From Candidatus Saccharibacteria bacterium (GTDB taxonomy: Bacteria > Patescibacteriota > Saccharimonadia > Saccharimonadales > Saccharimonadaceae), in contig CP066696.1 in the NCBI GenBank assembly GCA_016432585.1, positions 824,113 through 888,112 on the forward strand: a DNA stretch of 64,000 bases, given 5' to 3'. Under the pieces are notes generated by a model. That model did no database searches, was not told where the DNA came from, and saw only the letters and a program-made list of their open reading frames with translations. Each line of letters starts with the position of its first letter. Within the stretch, counting starts at the first letter, position 1. Made by a program: the position numbers and the translations under genes. Positions 1 through 6,814 of the stretch are shown one piece after another.

Positions 1-169
1 TTGTAATCACGCCCACCTCGAGCATATTTGAAAGCTCACGACGCACAGAGTTAATCTGCTCATCGATAAGTCGAGTTATCTCGCGGACATAAAATGCTTT
101 TCCTGGATTGTTCAGGAATAGATGTAGCAATTTCACCCTCGTTTTTGATCCAAATAGTGCGTCAATCAT
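1..169 (-). CDS. Partial winged-helix (ArsR-like) transcriptional regulator
   Basis: Only the first 56 residues lie in the window; the gene runs off its left edge. The ATG at 169-167 opens a frame starting MIDALFGSKTRVKLLHLF and continuing through FYVREITRLIDEQINSVRR. This is the pattern of a winged helix-turn-helix DNA-binding domain: a short strand, helix 1, then a recognition region with an SVRRELSNM-type helix. It lies 34 bp downstream of miaA on the same strand and may be the last gene of the thrS-miaA run. No ligand or partner domain can be seen because the C-terminus is missing, so the regulated genes are unknown. Confidence 0.6.
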   Translation of the reverse strand, partial: MIDALFGSKTRVKLLHLFLNNPGKAFYVREITRLIDEQINSVRRELSNMLEVGVIT

Positions 170-203
170 ATGTTTTCTAGAGTAACTTTCGTGTTCTATA
201 ATA

Positions 204-1097
204 TCATGCTTTATCTGCTTTAGCGAGAACCTCTGTAAGGTACTCTTTAGCCTTGGACAGGTCGCACCATTGTATATAAGAATTGCGGCGCATCCAAGTA
301 AGTTGGCGCTTTGCCAGGCGCCAATCAGACGTAGCAAACTTTTCTTTTGCGTCTGCAAGACTAATGTTACCCGCGATGTACTCGCGAATGATCGGATAGA
401 TATTCCCCGTCATTGCTTCACTTTCCCAGCCATATTTTTTGCCCAACAAAATAGCCTCATTTACAACATCATCGTTAAACATTTGTTCGGCCCTATGCTT
501 AATTCGTGTTCGTAGAATTTCCCTATCCGTTGCTATTCCTACAATAATGCTTGTGCTTATGGGTTCGCTCCTTCTCTGTGACACAACTCCATTTTTTTCG
601 ATAGCACGAATAACGTACCGTTTGTTTTGTTTATTTTCGGGTAGTTCTATGTTGTGTTTAATGCAATATTTATGCAGCTCATCGATCGACATATTATCCA
701 AATCACTCCGCATAGTGTCGTCGTGCGGCGGACCAAATTGGTAGTCGAAAAGAACAGCATCCGCATACAGCCCAGTACCCCCCACAAGAAAAGGTATGTG
801 TCCTCTTTTGCGTATCTCATGTATTTTTTCTTCTGCGTATTTTTTAAAATCCACAACAGTATACCGCTCGCCCGGCTCAACTAAATCGAGCCCCCAATGA
901 GGAACCCTTGACTGCTCTTCGATAGTCGGCTTCGCGGTTCCTATGTCGAGCCCTTTATAGATACTACGCGAATCGGCGCATATTATCTCGCCCTTAAATC
1001 GTTCGGCGAGCTCGATAGCGAGCGCCGTCTTGCCGCTCGCCGTAGGGCCAACAATTGCGACAAGCGGAAGCTCACTATCTAGATACTTGGCTTCCAT
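204..1097 (-). CDS. miaA: tRNA dimethylallyltransferase MiaA
   Basis: Transfers a dimethylallyl group to N6 of A37 in tRNAs that read codons starting with U, stabilising codon-anticodon pairing in the cytoplasm. The 297-residue length is typical. The N-terminus carries the P-loop GPTASGKT (about residues 17-24), followed by the DSRSIYKGLDIGTAKP substrate-binding stretch and the VGGTGLYADAVL motif, all hallmarks of the family. The start overlaps the end of the upstream alkyltransferase-like gene by 19 bp, so the two are probably translated together. It sits at the end of the run thrS - ATL - miaA, which would place it under the thrS T-box leader if no internal promoter exists. Confidence 0.95.
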   Translation of the reverse strand: MEAKYLDSELPLVAIVGPTASGKTALAIELAERFKGEIICADSRSIYKGLDIGTAKPTIEEQSRVPHWGLDLVEPGERYTVVDFKKYAEEKIHEIRKRGHIPFLVGGTGLYADAVLFDYQFGPPHDDTMRSDLDNMSIDELHKYCIKHNIELPENKQNKRYVIRAIEKNGVVSQRRSEPISTSIIVGIATDREILRTRIKHRAEQMFNDDVVNEAILLGKKYGWESEAMTGNIYPIIREYIAGNISLADAKEKFATSDWRLAKRQLTWMRRNSYIQWCDLSKAKEYLTEVLAKADKA

Positions 1098-1393
1098 CGA
1101 TGCTCCTCAAAATTATCAACAATAAAATTCGTACAAGTTAGCCCTTCGGCACGAAGTAGCTGCTCTTGCACCTCCCGTCCACCATGAAAACCTGAGGCGA
1201 GCCCACCAAATCTGTTCACAAGACGGTGCCACGGGAGTTCAGTCGGTCCATAATGAGCAATTCCGCCCACGACACGAGATGCATGCGCATGCCCTGCTAG
1301 ACCAGCAAGGTCACCATAGGTTGTCACCTGGCCTTCTGGTACTTGCGCCATAAGATCGCAGACGCGTTTTTGAAAATCGCTCTGAATACCCAT
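1079..1393 (-). CDS. Alkyltransferase-like (ATL) DNA-binding protein
   Basis: A 104-residue protein equivalent to the DNA-binding domain of O6-alkylguanine-DNA alkyltransferase. The helix-turn-helix (TTYGDLAGLAG, then ASRVVGGI) is intact. The active-site PCHR of true alkyltransferases is replaced by PWHR at about residues 53-56, so the methyl-accepting cysteine is absent. Proteins of this ATL class are known to bind O6-alkylguanine, flip the base and hand the lesion to nucleotide excision repair. The gene starts 3 bp after the thrS stop and overlaps miaA, so it belongs to the same operon. It should not remove alkyl groups itself; that role is inferred from the missing cysteine. Confidence 0.88.
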   Translation of the reverse strand: MGIQSDFQKRVCDLMAQVPEGQVTTYGDLAGLAGHAHASRVVGGIAHYGPTELPWHRLVNRFGGLASGFHGGREVQEQLLRAEGLTCTNFIVDNFEEHRWKPSI

Positions 1394-1396
1394 AGA

Positions 1397-3205
1397 CTAG
1401 ATCTCTTGGAGATACTTCGCAAGATCACCGAGCGCGATCTTTTCTTCACCCGATTGGGTACGGACACTCACTTCGCGTGTCTCTTTATCTTTTGGACCTA
1501 CAATTAACTGCACTGGTATCTTCCAGGCTGTTGCCTCGCGAATTTTTTTGCCTAGCGATTCGTTACGATCGTCTCTGCTAAAGCGTATTTCGTTAAAGCG
1601 TACCGGAGTCATAAGAACCGTGTCTCGAAGCACTTGTTCAATTTCGGCAACGTAGTCGAGAACTGTGTCATTGATAGTAAGAATACGAACTTGTTCTGGA
1701 GCGGCCCACAATGGAAACCAGCCTGCTGTATGTTCGATATAGATACTAAGGAATCGCTCAATAGAGCCAAGCAAAGCACAGTGGATCATAATCGGACGCT
1801 GCTTAGTACCATCCTCGGCGGTGTACTCAAGACCGAATCGCTCCGGCTGGGCGTAATCTAACTGGACAGTTGCAAGCTGCGTTTTGCGCCCAAGGGCGTC
1901 GGTCGCCATAAAGTCCATTTTTGGACCATAAATAGCCGCCTCACCAATACCTATCTCGTACTCAAGGCCAAATTTTTCAGCAAGAGAGTGGATTGAGTTT
2001 TGCGCACTCTCCCACACCTCGGGCGATCCAAGATAATTATCGGCATCGTCGCGGAACGAAAGTCGAAGCGATAGCTTGAGACCAAGTAACTCGTACATCT
2101 CCTGTGCACTAGCGATGAGCTCAGAGAACACCCCCTCAACCTGCTCTTCAGTACAAAATACATGAGAATCGTCTTGCGTGATTGCGCGAACGCGGTTCAA
2201 TCCACCAAGCTCTCCGCTTTTTTCATCACGGAAAACAGATGTAGTTTCAAGATATTTCACAGGCAGTTCGCGGTAGCTACGTGGGCGTGCGGCAAAAATC
2301 TGCGTGTGATGTGGACAGTTGACCGGCTTTAATGCTAACTCATCACCAGATTCGGTCGAAGTAAAGCGAAGTAACTCCGGAAATTTCTCGAAGTGTCCAG
2401 ATGTCTTATAAGTATCGAGCTTCGCGATGTGAGGAATCCACACCTTCTCATAGCCATTGCGAATACGATAGCTCTGCGCAAGGTCGTTTATCTTATCACG
2501 CAGTACCGTGCCCCTAGGCGTAAACATAGGGAGTCCCGCGCCGATAAGCTGAGAGCTTGTAAAAAGATCGAGCTCCTTGCCAAGTTTACGGTGGTCGCGA
2601 AGTTTCGCTTGCTCTATCATTTCAAGATAGTTATCGAGTTCTTCTTGCGTTGGAAAAGCTACGCCGTAAAGACGCTGCATTTGAGGATTTTTCTCATTAC
2701 CTCGCCAATAAGCACCCGCTACACGTAAAAGCTTGAAGGCTCCAACGTCCTTGGTGTTTGCAACATGTGGACCACGGCAAAGATCGGTGAAATCACCATT
2801 TTTATAAAATGACACTTCACTAACTGCAGCGTCGCCTTCTGCGATCGTTCCAAGTTCATCGGCGTCAAGATCTTTAGCTACTGTAGTCCCGGAGCGCTTA
2901 AGGTCGTTGAGAAGCTCTTCTTTGTATGGCTGCCCACCTTCCTTCGCCCACTCAATAGCCTGGTCGACAGGCATAGTAAAGCGCTCAAAATCTTGACTCT
3001 CGCTAATGATGCGGCGCATTGTTTTTTCGATTTTACCAAAGTTAGCCTCAGAAATCTTTTGATCGCCGAGGTCGATATCATAATAGAAGCCGTTTTCTAC
3101 CACCGGCCCAATTCCAAATTTCGCTTCTGGCCATAGGCGCTTTACTGCTGCCGCCGTAACATGAGCCAAACTGTGTCGCATTGCGTGTAATTGTTCGTCG
3201 TTCAT
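1397..3205 (-). CDS. thrS: Threonyl-tRNA synthetase lacking the TGS domain
   Basis: Charges tRNA-Thr with threonine. At 602 residues it is shorter than the usual 640 because it opens directly with the editing-domain motif HSLAHV (about residues 11-16); the N-terminal TGS domain is missing. The editing domain is followed by the class II catalytic core: the VNCPHH motif and DDSHVFC, plus IHCALLGSIERF, supply the zinc ligands Cys, His and His, and a C-terminal anticodon-binding domain closes the protein (RILTINDTV onward). The ATG at 3205 is preceded by a clear AAAGGAG site, and a T-box leader ends just upstream, so the short N-terminus is unlikely to be a start-site error. Regulation by uncharged tRNA-Thr is expected. 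Confidence 0.95.
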   Translation of the reverse strand: MNDEQLHAMRHSLAHVTAAAVKRLWPEAKFGIGPVVENGFYYDIDLGDQKISEANFGKIEKTMRRIISESQDFERFTMPVDQAIEWAKEGGQPYKEELLNDLKRSGTTVAKDLDADELGTIAEGDAAVSEVSFYKNGDFTDLCRGPHVANTKDVGAFKLLRVAGAYWRGNEKNPQMQRLYGVAFPTQEELDNYLEMIEQAKLRDHRKLGKELDLFTSSQLIGAGLPMFTPRGTVLRDKINDLAQSYRIRNGYEKVWIPHIAKLDTYKTSGHFEKFPELLRFTSTESGDELALKPVNCPHHTQIFAARPRSYRELPVKYLETTSVFRDEKSGELGGLNRVRAITQDDSHVFCTEEQVEGVFSELIASAQEMYELLGLKLSLRLSFRDDADNYLGSPEVWESAQNSIHSLAEKFGLEYEIGIGEAAIYGPKMDFMATDALGRKTQLATVQLDYAQPERFGLEYTAEDGTKQRPIMIHCALLGSIERFLSIYIEHTAGWFPLWAAPEQVRILTINDTVLDYVAEIEQVLRDTVLMTPVRFNEIRFSRDDRNESLGKKIREATAWKIPVQLIVGPKDKETREVSVRTQSGEEKIALGDLAKYLQEI

Positions 3206-3227
3206 TGCTCTCTCCTTTTTTAGTAAT

Positions 3228-3406
3228 TAAAAAAACATGCGATGACTGATTTTAATAAGAATTAAATTCATATATCGCATGTCTCGGACCCTTGCGGGCG
3301 GTTCCACCGGACTTCCTGATCTGTTCAGGCGCTCAAGATACAACGTTTCGTACGTCGCAACACCCACGGAACTCGACGGATGGTTAGACCGTGTCATCGT
3401 TCACCC
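3228..3406 (-). promoter_or_regulatory. T-box riboswitch leader of thrS
   Basis: Read on the minus strand, the leader has a stem III hairpin CCUGA/UCAGG (3315-3329). It is followed by an antiterminator (3281-3312) in which GUC-CGG pairs with CCG-A-GAC and ACC pairs with GGU around a UGGA bulge, the tRNA-acceptor-binding signature. A competing terminator follows: 9-bp stem ACATGCGAT/ATCGCATGT (3274-3282 with 3235-3243) and a run of T (3228-3235). The bulge UGGA would pair with a tRNA ending UCCA, and the tRNA-Thr at 6497-6572 has exactly a U discriminator. The only threonine triplets on the 3' side of stem I are ACG. Stem I itself is short and its specifier loop was not resolved. Uncharged tRNA-Thr should favour read-through into thrS. 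Confidence 0.85.
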
Positions 3407-3409
3407 TGT

Positions 3410-3462
3410 ATCATACAACAAATAGTACGGTTATTGCAACGCCCGCCCCTGTCTGGTATGAT
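3410..3462. promoter_or_regulatory. Divergent promoters sharing one palindromic -35 box
   Basis: The hexamer TTGCAA at 3434-3439 is its own reverse complement. To the right, 17 bp away, lies TATGAT (3457-3462), positioned to start tRNA-Val. To the left, 18 bp away on the minus strand, lies another TATGAT (3410-3415), positioned to start the thrS T-box leader near 3404-3406. The spacings are canonical for a sigma-70-type holoenzyme in both directions. Confidence 0.7.
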
Positions 3463-3474
3463 GTGTGGAGCTGA

Positions 3475-3551
3475 GGGCGATTAGCTCAGCTGGCTAGAGC
3501 GCCACATTGACGTTGTGGAGGTCAGAGGTTCGACTCCTCTATCGCCCACCA
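3475..3551 (+). tRNA. tRNA-Val(GAC)
   Basis: The cloverleaf is complete. The acceptor stem GGGCGAT pairs with ATCGCCC; the D-arm is TAGCTCAGC...AGAGC; the anticodon stem CCACA/TGTGG encloses loop TTGACGT, giving anticodon GAC (valine); the T-arm carries GGTTCGACTCC; the discriminator is A and the 3' CCA is encoded. It is driven by the rightward promoter of the shared -35 box, starting about 6 nt upstream. Confidence 0.96.
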
Positions 3552-3677
3552 AAATGAAGATCACCATTGAGGGTGATTTTTTATTTCCACATGCCTTATG
3601 GAGTTTTCCACGTTGTTTAATACCCTATCCAGCCTACGCATATCACATATATGGTATAGTGAGCGAACTAGCGACAG

Positions 3678-3706
3678 TTGACATTTTATTATGTTTATGC
3701 TAATAT
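3678..3706 (+). promoter_or_regulatory. Consensus promoter for a leaderless micro-gene
   Basis: TTGACA (3678-3683), a 17-bp spacer ending TATGC, and TAATAT (3701-3706). The -10 ends exactly 6 nt before the ATG at 3713, so transcription should begin at or within a base of the start codon. The promoter at 46249-46277 is built almost identically (TTGACA, 17 bp ending TTTATGC, TAATAT, then 6 nt and ATG). Confidence 0.8.
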
Positions 3707-3712
3707 CTAGAT

Positions 3713-3832
3713 ATGGCTAAAGATAGTACCACCACACCATCAGCCCTAGAAAAGTACCATTTGTCTTTCGAATACGATATTTCCTGGAAAGACGCTAAAA
3801 AAGCTATTCGTATTCGTACGCACAAAGACTAG
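3713..3832 (+). CDS. Predicted 39-residue leaderless microprotein
   Basis: An ATG at 3713 opens 39 codons (MAKDSTTTPSALEKYHLSFE onward, ending IRIRTHKD) closed by TAG at 3830-3832. It has no Shine-Dalgarno site. A consensus promoter lies exactly at the distance expected for a leaderless mRNA, and a strong intrinsic terminator follows 24 bp after the stop, so the transcription unit appears dedicated to this one short frame. The product is soluble, with a charged helix-prone C-terminal half and no Cys. I do not recognise a family; a leaderless small RNA is the alternative, but the ATG at the expected +1 favours a protein. Confidence 0.6.
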   Translation: MAKDSTTTPSALEKYHLSFEYDISWKDAKKAIRIRTHKD

Positions 3833-3856
3833 CTTTTCTATACGCTTATTATCCGA

Positions 3857-3888
3857 ATACCTTCGACATTGTTCGAAGGTATTTTTTA
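3857..3888 (+). terminator. Intrinsic terminator after the microprotein gene
   Basis: Inverted repeat ATACCTTCGA / TCGAAGGTAT with a short loop, followed by TTTTTTAT on the plus strand. Confidence 0.85.
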
Positions 3889-3951
3889 TCCCCTGTTTTT
3901 GGTTATGTTTTTCCACTAGTATTTTTAATAGCCGTATGTCAATATATAGAC

Positions 3952-4419
3952 ATGTTTTGCATAAATTGTTTTCACAAGAACACCACGGTCGCCAATACTC
4001 GGCCAAATAAAAAACAACCCCAGATTTGGCGCCGTCGACATTGTAGCGAGTGTGGTGCGACGTTCACAACTTACGAGCGACCCTCTCTAGCTGATAATAA
4101 GCCCGTTATACAACCATCCGGCGAAGAGGTCTCGTTTAACCTGGGTAAACTTATCCTTAGCATTGCTAAGGCATTCACTCATGCTCCAAAAGAGGCGGAG
4201 CTCAATTCTTACTGGCTTGCACAGACTGTAGAAGATACTTTATCGACCGAACAGAAGGTTGTAACAACCGAGGATATAGAAGCCACTACACACGCTGTAC
4301 TACAGCGCTACGACGAAATGGCGGCAATACAGTACGCAGCGCAACACCGGCTTATTTCTTCAGTGAGACGGCGTGGGCGGCCTTCTCTGCGCGAGCACGG
4401 GCCACGGAAGCATGCGTAG
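3952..4419 (+). CDS. nrdR: Transcriptional repressor NrdR
   Basis: Zinc-ribbon/ATP-cone repressor that senses ATP/dATP and represses ribonucleotide reductase genes. The 155 residues (family about 150) carry two zinc cysteine pairs, CINC at residues 3-6 and CSEC about residues 31-34, then an ATP-cone with FNLGKL. The start is set by a TATGT-CAATAT -10 ending 6 nt before the ATG, with no SD, suggesting a leaderless message. Its last 68 bp overlap, tail to tail, the end of the glycosyltransferase gene on the other strand; both proteins have plausible C-termini. No nrd genes are in the window, so its targets must lie elsewhere. Confidence 0.9.
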   Translation: MFCINCFHKNTTVANTRPNKKQPQIWRRRHCSECGATFTTYERPSLADNKPVIQPSGEEVSFNLGKLILSIAKAFTHAPKEAELNSYWLAQTVEDTLSTEQKVVTTEDIEATTHAVLQRYDEMAAIQYAAQHRLISSVRRRGRPSLREHGPRKHA

Positions 4420-6025
4420 CTTTCTCGGTAACATCGAACTTGTCGAGATACTTTCCCAGCAATAAATGTGTTTGTGCATTAAATGCGGAGGCAGCGCTGT
4501 ATACGATTGCAGTAACGGGCATAAGACCCCACTGAAGGATCATTCCGACCGTGCGACGCCTTTTATACCTAGCAGGTCGCGGCGGTAGCATCTTGAAGCC
4601 CAGGAATACGGTGATAAGCAAACCAATCATTGCAACGCGCTGAACGCCGCTAATTACCTCTGGCAATTGGTGAGCGGCTATGTCGCGCGCAGCTTCGCTG
4701 TTAATAAGAAGTGGAACCCATCCACCAACAGCTACCAAGATTGAAATACTGGCAAGCGTAACGTGACCATCGATCAGCCTAAAGAGGCGTGCGAGACCGG
4801 CACCGAGCGGCACCTGGCGATGTTTAGTAAGAATACGGGTTGCAACATAAGGAATGTCGGACGCACCGTATGCCCAGCGACGCAGCTGCTTGAATTGAGC
4901 CTTTAAGGTTCGCTTGTAGGTATCGGCAAGCACGGCGTCTTGATAGATCGGCACGTAGATTGGCGTGACTGAATAGTCCCCTTTAAAATGGAAATAACTA
5001 CGCCAGTACTGATGGCCGTCCTCCACAATCGAGCGTGAGCTCCAGAAATTCATCTCGACAAGCGCATCCATAGGTTGAGAATGCGAGGCAAAGTTACGCA
5101 GCGTATGAGGACGCATGGAGCTGATGATATTCCAGAAAGAGTTACCTGTCGCGAGCACTCGCATAGGTGCAGGGACATCCCAAATATTGTTCAAAAAAAG
5201 TGACACCGGCTGGTACGCAAGTTTCTTGCGGTCTTCGTGAATAATATACTCGTAAGCGACATAGTCGAAATACGATGCATGCGGCCTATTGTCACAGTCA
5301 AGCGTCGTGATAATCACGTTTTCATAAGGAATACTCTGCTCTTTAATCCATTTTTTAAGGAACTGGCCCGCATAATTGATGTTACCGCCCTTGCCCACAA
5401 CCTCGTTTGGCATGTCACTAGGGTGCTTCGTGATATGAAAGGCTTTGAATTTACTACCATATTTTTTTTGAAGCTTTTTTGCCGTCGCTTCGATGCCTGG
5501 CCCACCCCGTTCCTCGTACGTAAAGACGATGATGAGCTGATCGTTGTTGTATGTCGTATTAAGGACCGATTGTATTGTCGGCTCTATAACTTCGTAGGAT
5601 TCATTATAGGCTGCGATGATTACCGCGTGATAAAGGCTTGAGGGCTTGGGAAATTTTGCTTCGTTAGTTGCTATAACGTGAAGGTTTTCTTTATGTTCTT
5701 CAAAACCAAAGCCACCCGAATGAACTTTTTGCTCTTTTTCAAGACTCTCCCTTGGGGTTTCCAGCTGCTCCAGACGCGCATGCCAATTGACGTTTTGCGC
5801 CCTATCGAGACGGTTTCTCCCCGTAATTGTATGAACGGCGATACCAACAGCCTTCACGAGGACAGTAATGATAAGCAAAAGAAGATATACCGCTGCCGCA
5901 AGCGGGCTCACAATTGACAGTACGACGAGCAGTATAAGCATACCGTAGCTCAAAAGCGCAGGCAGCATTTCAAAAAAGCGATATGATTTTGTTCGTTTTC
6001 CCAGGGGTAGTTCAAGATCGGCCAT
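4352..6025 (-). CDS. Membrane family 2 glycosyltransferase
   Basis: A 557-residue processive-type GT2 enzyme. Two hydrophobic segments lie near the N-terminus (about residues 25-65) and several more after residue 420. The cytosolic catalytic domain shows VIIAAYNES, TLDCDNRP (the divalent-metal aspartates), IVEDGHQYW (catalytic ED) and QFKQLRRW, the QxxRW motif of cellulose/hyaluronan-synthase-like enzymes. It probably builds or exports a surface polysaccharide from nucleotide sugars; the sugar cannot be told from sequence. It follows a three-helix membrane protein by 3 bp on the same strand and overlaps nrdR at its 3' end. Confidence 0.85.
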   Translation of the reverse strand: MADLELPLGKRTKSYRFFEMLPALLSYGMLILLVVLSIVSPLAAAVYLLLLIITVLVKAVGIAVHTITGRNRLDRAQNVNWHARLEQLETPRESLEKEQKVHSGGFGFEEHKENLHVIATNEAKFPKPSSLYHAVIIAAYNESYEVIEPTIQSVLNTTYNNDQLIIVFTYEERGGPGIEATAKKLQKKYGSKFKAFHITKHPSDMPNEVVGKGGNINYAGQFLKKWIKEQSIPYENVIITTLDCDNRPHASYFDYVAYEYIIHEDRKKLAYQPVSLFLNNIWDVPAPMRVLATGNSFWNIISSMRPHTLRNFASHSQPMDALVEMNFWSSRSIVEDGHQYWRSYFHFKGDYSVTPIYVPIYQDAVLADTYKRTLKAQFKQLRRWAYGASDIPYVATRILTKHRQVPLGAGLARLFRLIDGHVTLASISILVAVGGWVPLLINSEAARDIAAHQLPEVISGVQRVAMIGLLITVFLGFKMLPPRPARYKRRRTVGMILQWGLMPVTAIVYSAASAFNAQTHLLLGKYLDKFDVTEKATHASVARARAEKAAHAVSLKK

Positions 6026-6028
6026 ATA

Positions 6029-6403
6029 TTAAAGGAAGGCAACCTTAAGTACCGACCATGCGATAAACCAAGCAATAATAACAAGAAGAAGACTGAGCCA
6101 TACGAACGCAAGAGCGATCTCTCGACGACCCTGCAAGTATAATTTAGCGACCAGCGCCGTATGAGTAACGGCAACAATGATACCAAAGATGATAAATGAC
6201 ACAAGATAGTACCATTTCTCTCTGTAAAAGCTCGTCTCGCCAAACGCCGTATAATGAACGGCTACCTGTAGGTCGCTTGGACGAAGAGACGTGCCTACGT
6301 ACACACTATATGCGAGGCAGAAGATAATAAATACAATGATCAGTACCGTCATAAGACGATCTGAGAGGATTGGTTTGATAGAGTTAAATAGATTCGTTTT
6401 CAT
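6029..6403 (-). CDS. Small membrane protein upstream of the glycosyltransferase
   Basis: 124 residues with three predicted membrane helices (about residues 17-37, 66-88 and 97-120) and short charged connectors. No family is recognised. It is separated by 3 bp from the GT2 gene, so a partner or accessory role in polysaccharide synthesis is inferred. The ATG lies 10 nt after the encoded CCA of tRNA-Gly with no promoter between and no SD, so its mRNA is probably released by tRNA 3'-end processing with almost no leader. Confidence 0.7.
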   Translation of the reverse strand: MKTNLFNSIKPILSDRLMTVLIIVFIIFCLAYSVYVGTSLRPSDLQVAVHYTAFGETSFYREKWYYLVSFIIFGIIVAVTHTALVAKLYLQGRREIALAFVWLSLLLVIIAWFIAWSVLKVAFL

Positions 6404-6413
6404 AATTTATACC

Positions 6414-6488
6414 TGGTGCGGGTACAGAGAATCGAACTCTGCTCTCAACCTTGGGAAGGTTGCATATTAACCACTATACGATACCCGC
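6414..6488 (-). tRNA. tRNA-Gly(CCC)
   Basis: On the minus strand the acceptor GCGGGTA pairs with TACCCGC. The anticodon stem CAACC/GGTTG encloses TTCCCAA, giving anticodon CCC. The T-arm has GTTCGATTC; the discriminator is A and the CCA is encoded. It lies 8 bp after tRNA-Thr on the same strand, so the two are co-transcribed. Confidence 0.94.
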
Positions 6489-6496
6489 CTGGATCA

Positions 6497-6572
6497 TGGA
6501 GCCGCTGTCCGGATTTGAACCGGAGACCTACGCTTTACGAAAGCGCCGCTCTACCAGCTGAGCTACAGCGGC
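6497..6572 (-). tRNA. tRNA-Thr(CGT)
   Basis: Acceptor GCCGCTG / CAGCGGC, D-arm GTAGCTCAGCTGGTAGAGC, anticodon stem GCGCT/AGCGT with loop TTCGTAA (anticodon CGT, reads ACG), T-arm GGTTCAAATCC and encoded CCA. The discriminator base is U, which matches the UGGA bulge in the thrS T-box. A -10 TATAAT sits at 6590-6595 on the minus strand for the Thr-Gly pair. Confidence 0.94.
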
Positions 6573-6632
6573 ACAGGTGGATCCTTGATATTATATCACT
6601 CCACCACCTTAAATTAAAAGGTATCAAAAGAG

Positions 6633-6661
6633 TTGCCACGGAGGCGAAAAACTGCTATCAT
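6633..6661 (+). promoter_or_regulatory. Promoter of tRNA-Asp
   Basis: TTGCCA (6633-6638), a 17-bp spacer, then TATCAT (6656-6661), about 23 bp upstream of the mature tRNA 5' end. Confidence 0.65.
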
Positions 6662-6684
6662 GTGGGAAGCTGAAAAGCGAGTGT

Positions 6685-6760
6685 GCGCTCGTAGTGAAGG
6701 GGTTATCACGCCTCCCTGTCACGGAGGAGATCGCCGGTTCAAATCCGGTCGAGCGCGCCA
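6685..6760 (+). tRNA. tRNA-Asp(GTC)
   Basis: Acceptor GCGCTCG/CGAGCGC, anticodon stem CCTCC/GGAGG around CTGTCAC (anticodon GTC), T-arm CCGGTTCAAATCCGG, discriminator G and encoded CCA. Confidence 0.95.
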
Positions 6761-6773
6761 AGTGAAATTATAT

Positions 6774-6805
6774 AAAAGAAATCTCATTCGAGATTTCTTT
6801 TATTT
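6774..6805. terminator. Bidirectional terminator between tRNA-Asp and the SOD gene
   Basis: AAAAGAAATCTC, loop ATTC, GAGATTTCTTTT: a 12-bp perfect stem with T-runs on both strands. It serves the converging tRNA-Asp and superoxide dismutase transcripts. Confidence 0.88.
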
Positions 6806-6814
6806 TATTCTGCC

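Noticed and set aside
3337-3412. GATACA/TGTATC as the closing helix of T-box stem I
   Set aside because: The 5' arm overlaps the predicted -10 (3410-3415) and would not be fully transcribed if that promoter is right.
3515-3703. Open frame starting inside tRNA-Val
   Set aside because: It begins within the tRNA and lacks a ribosome site or promoter; its composition is non-coding-like.
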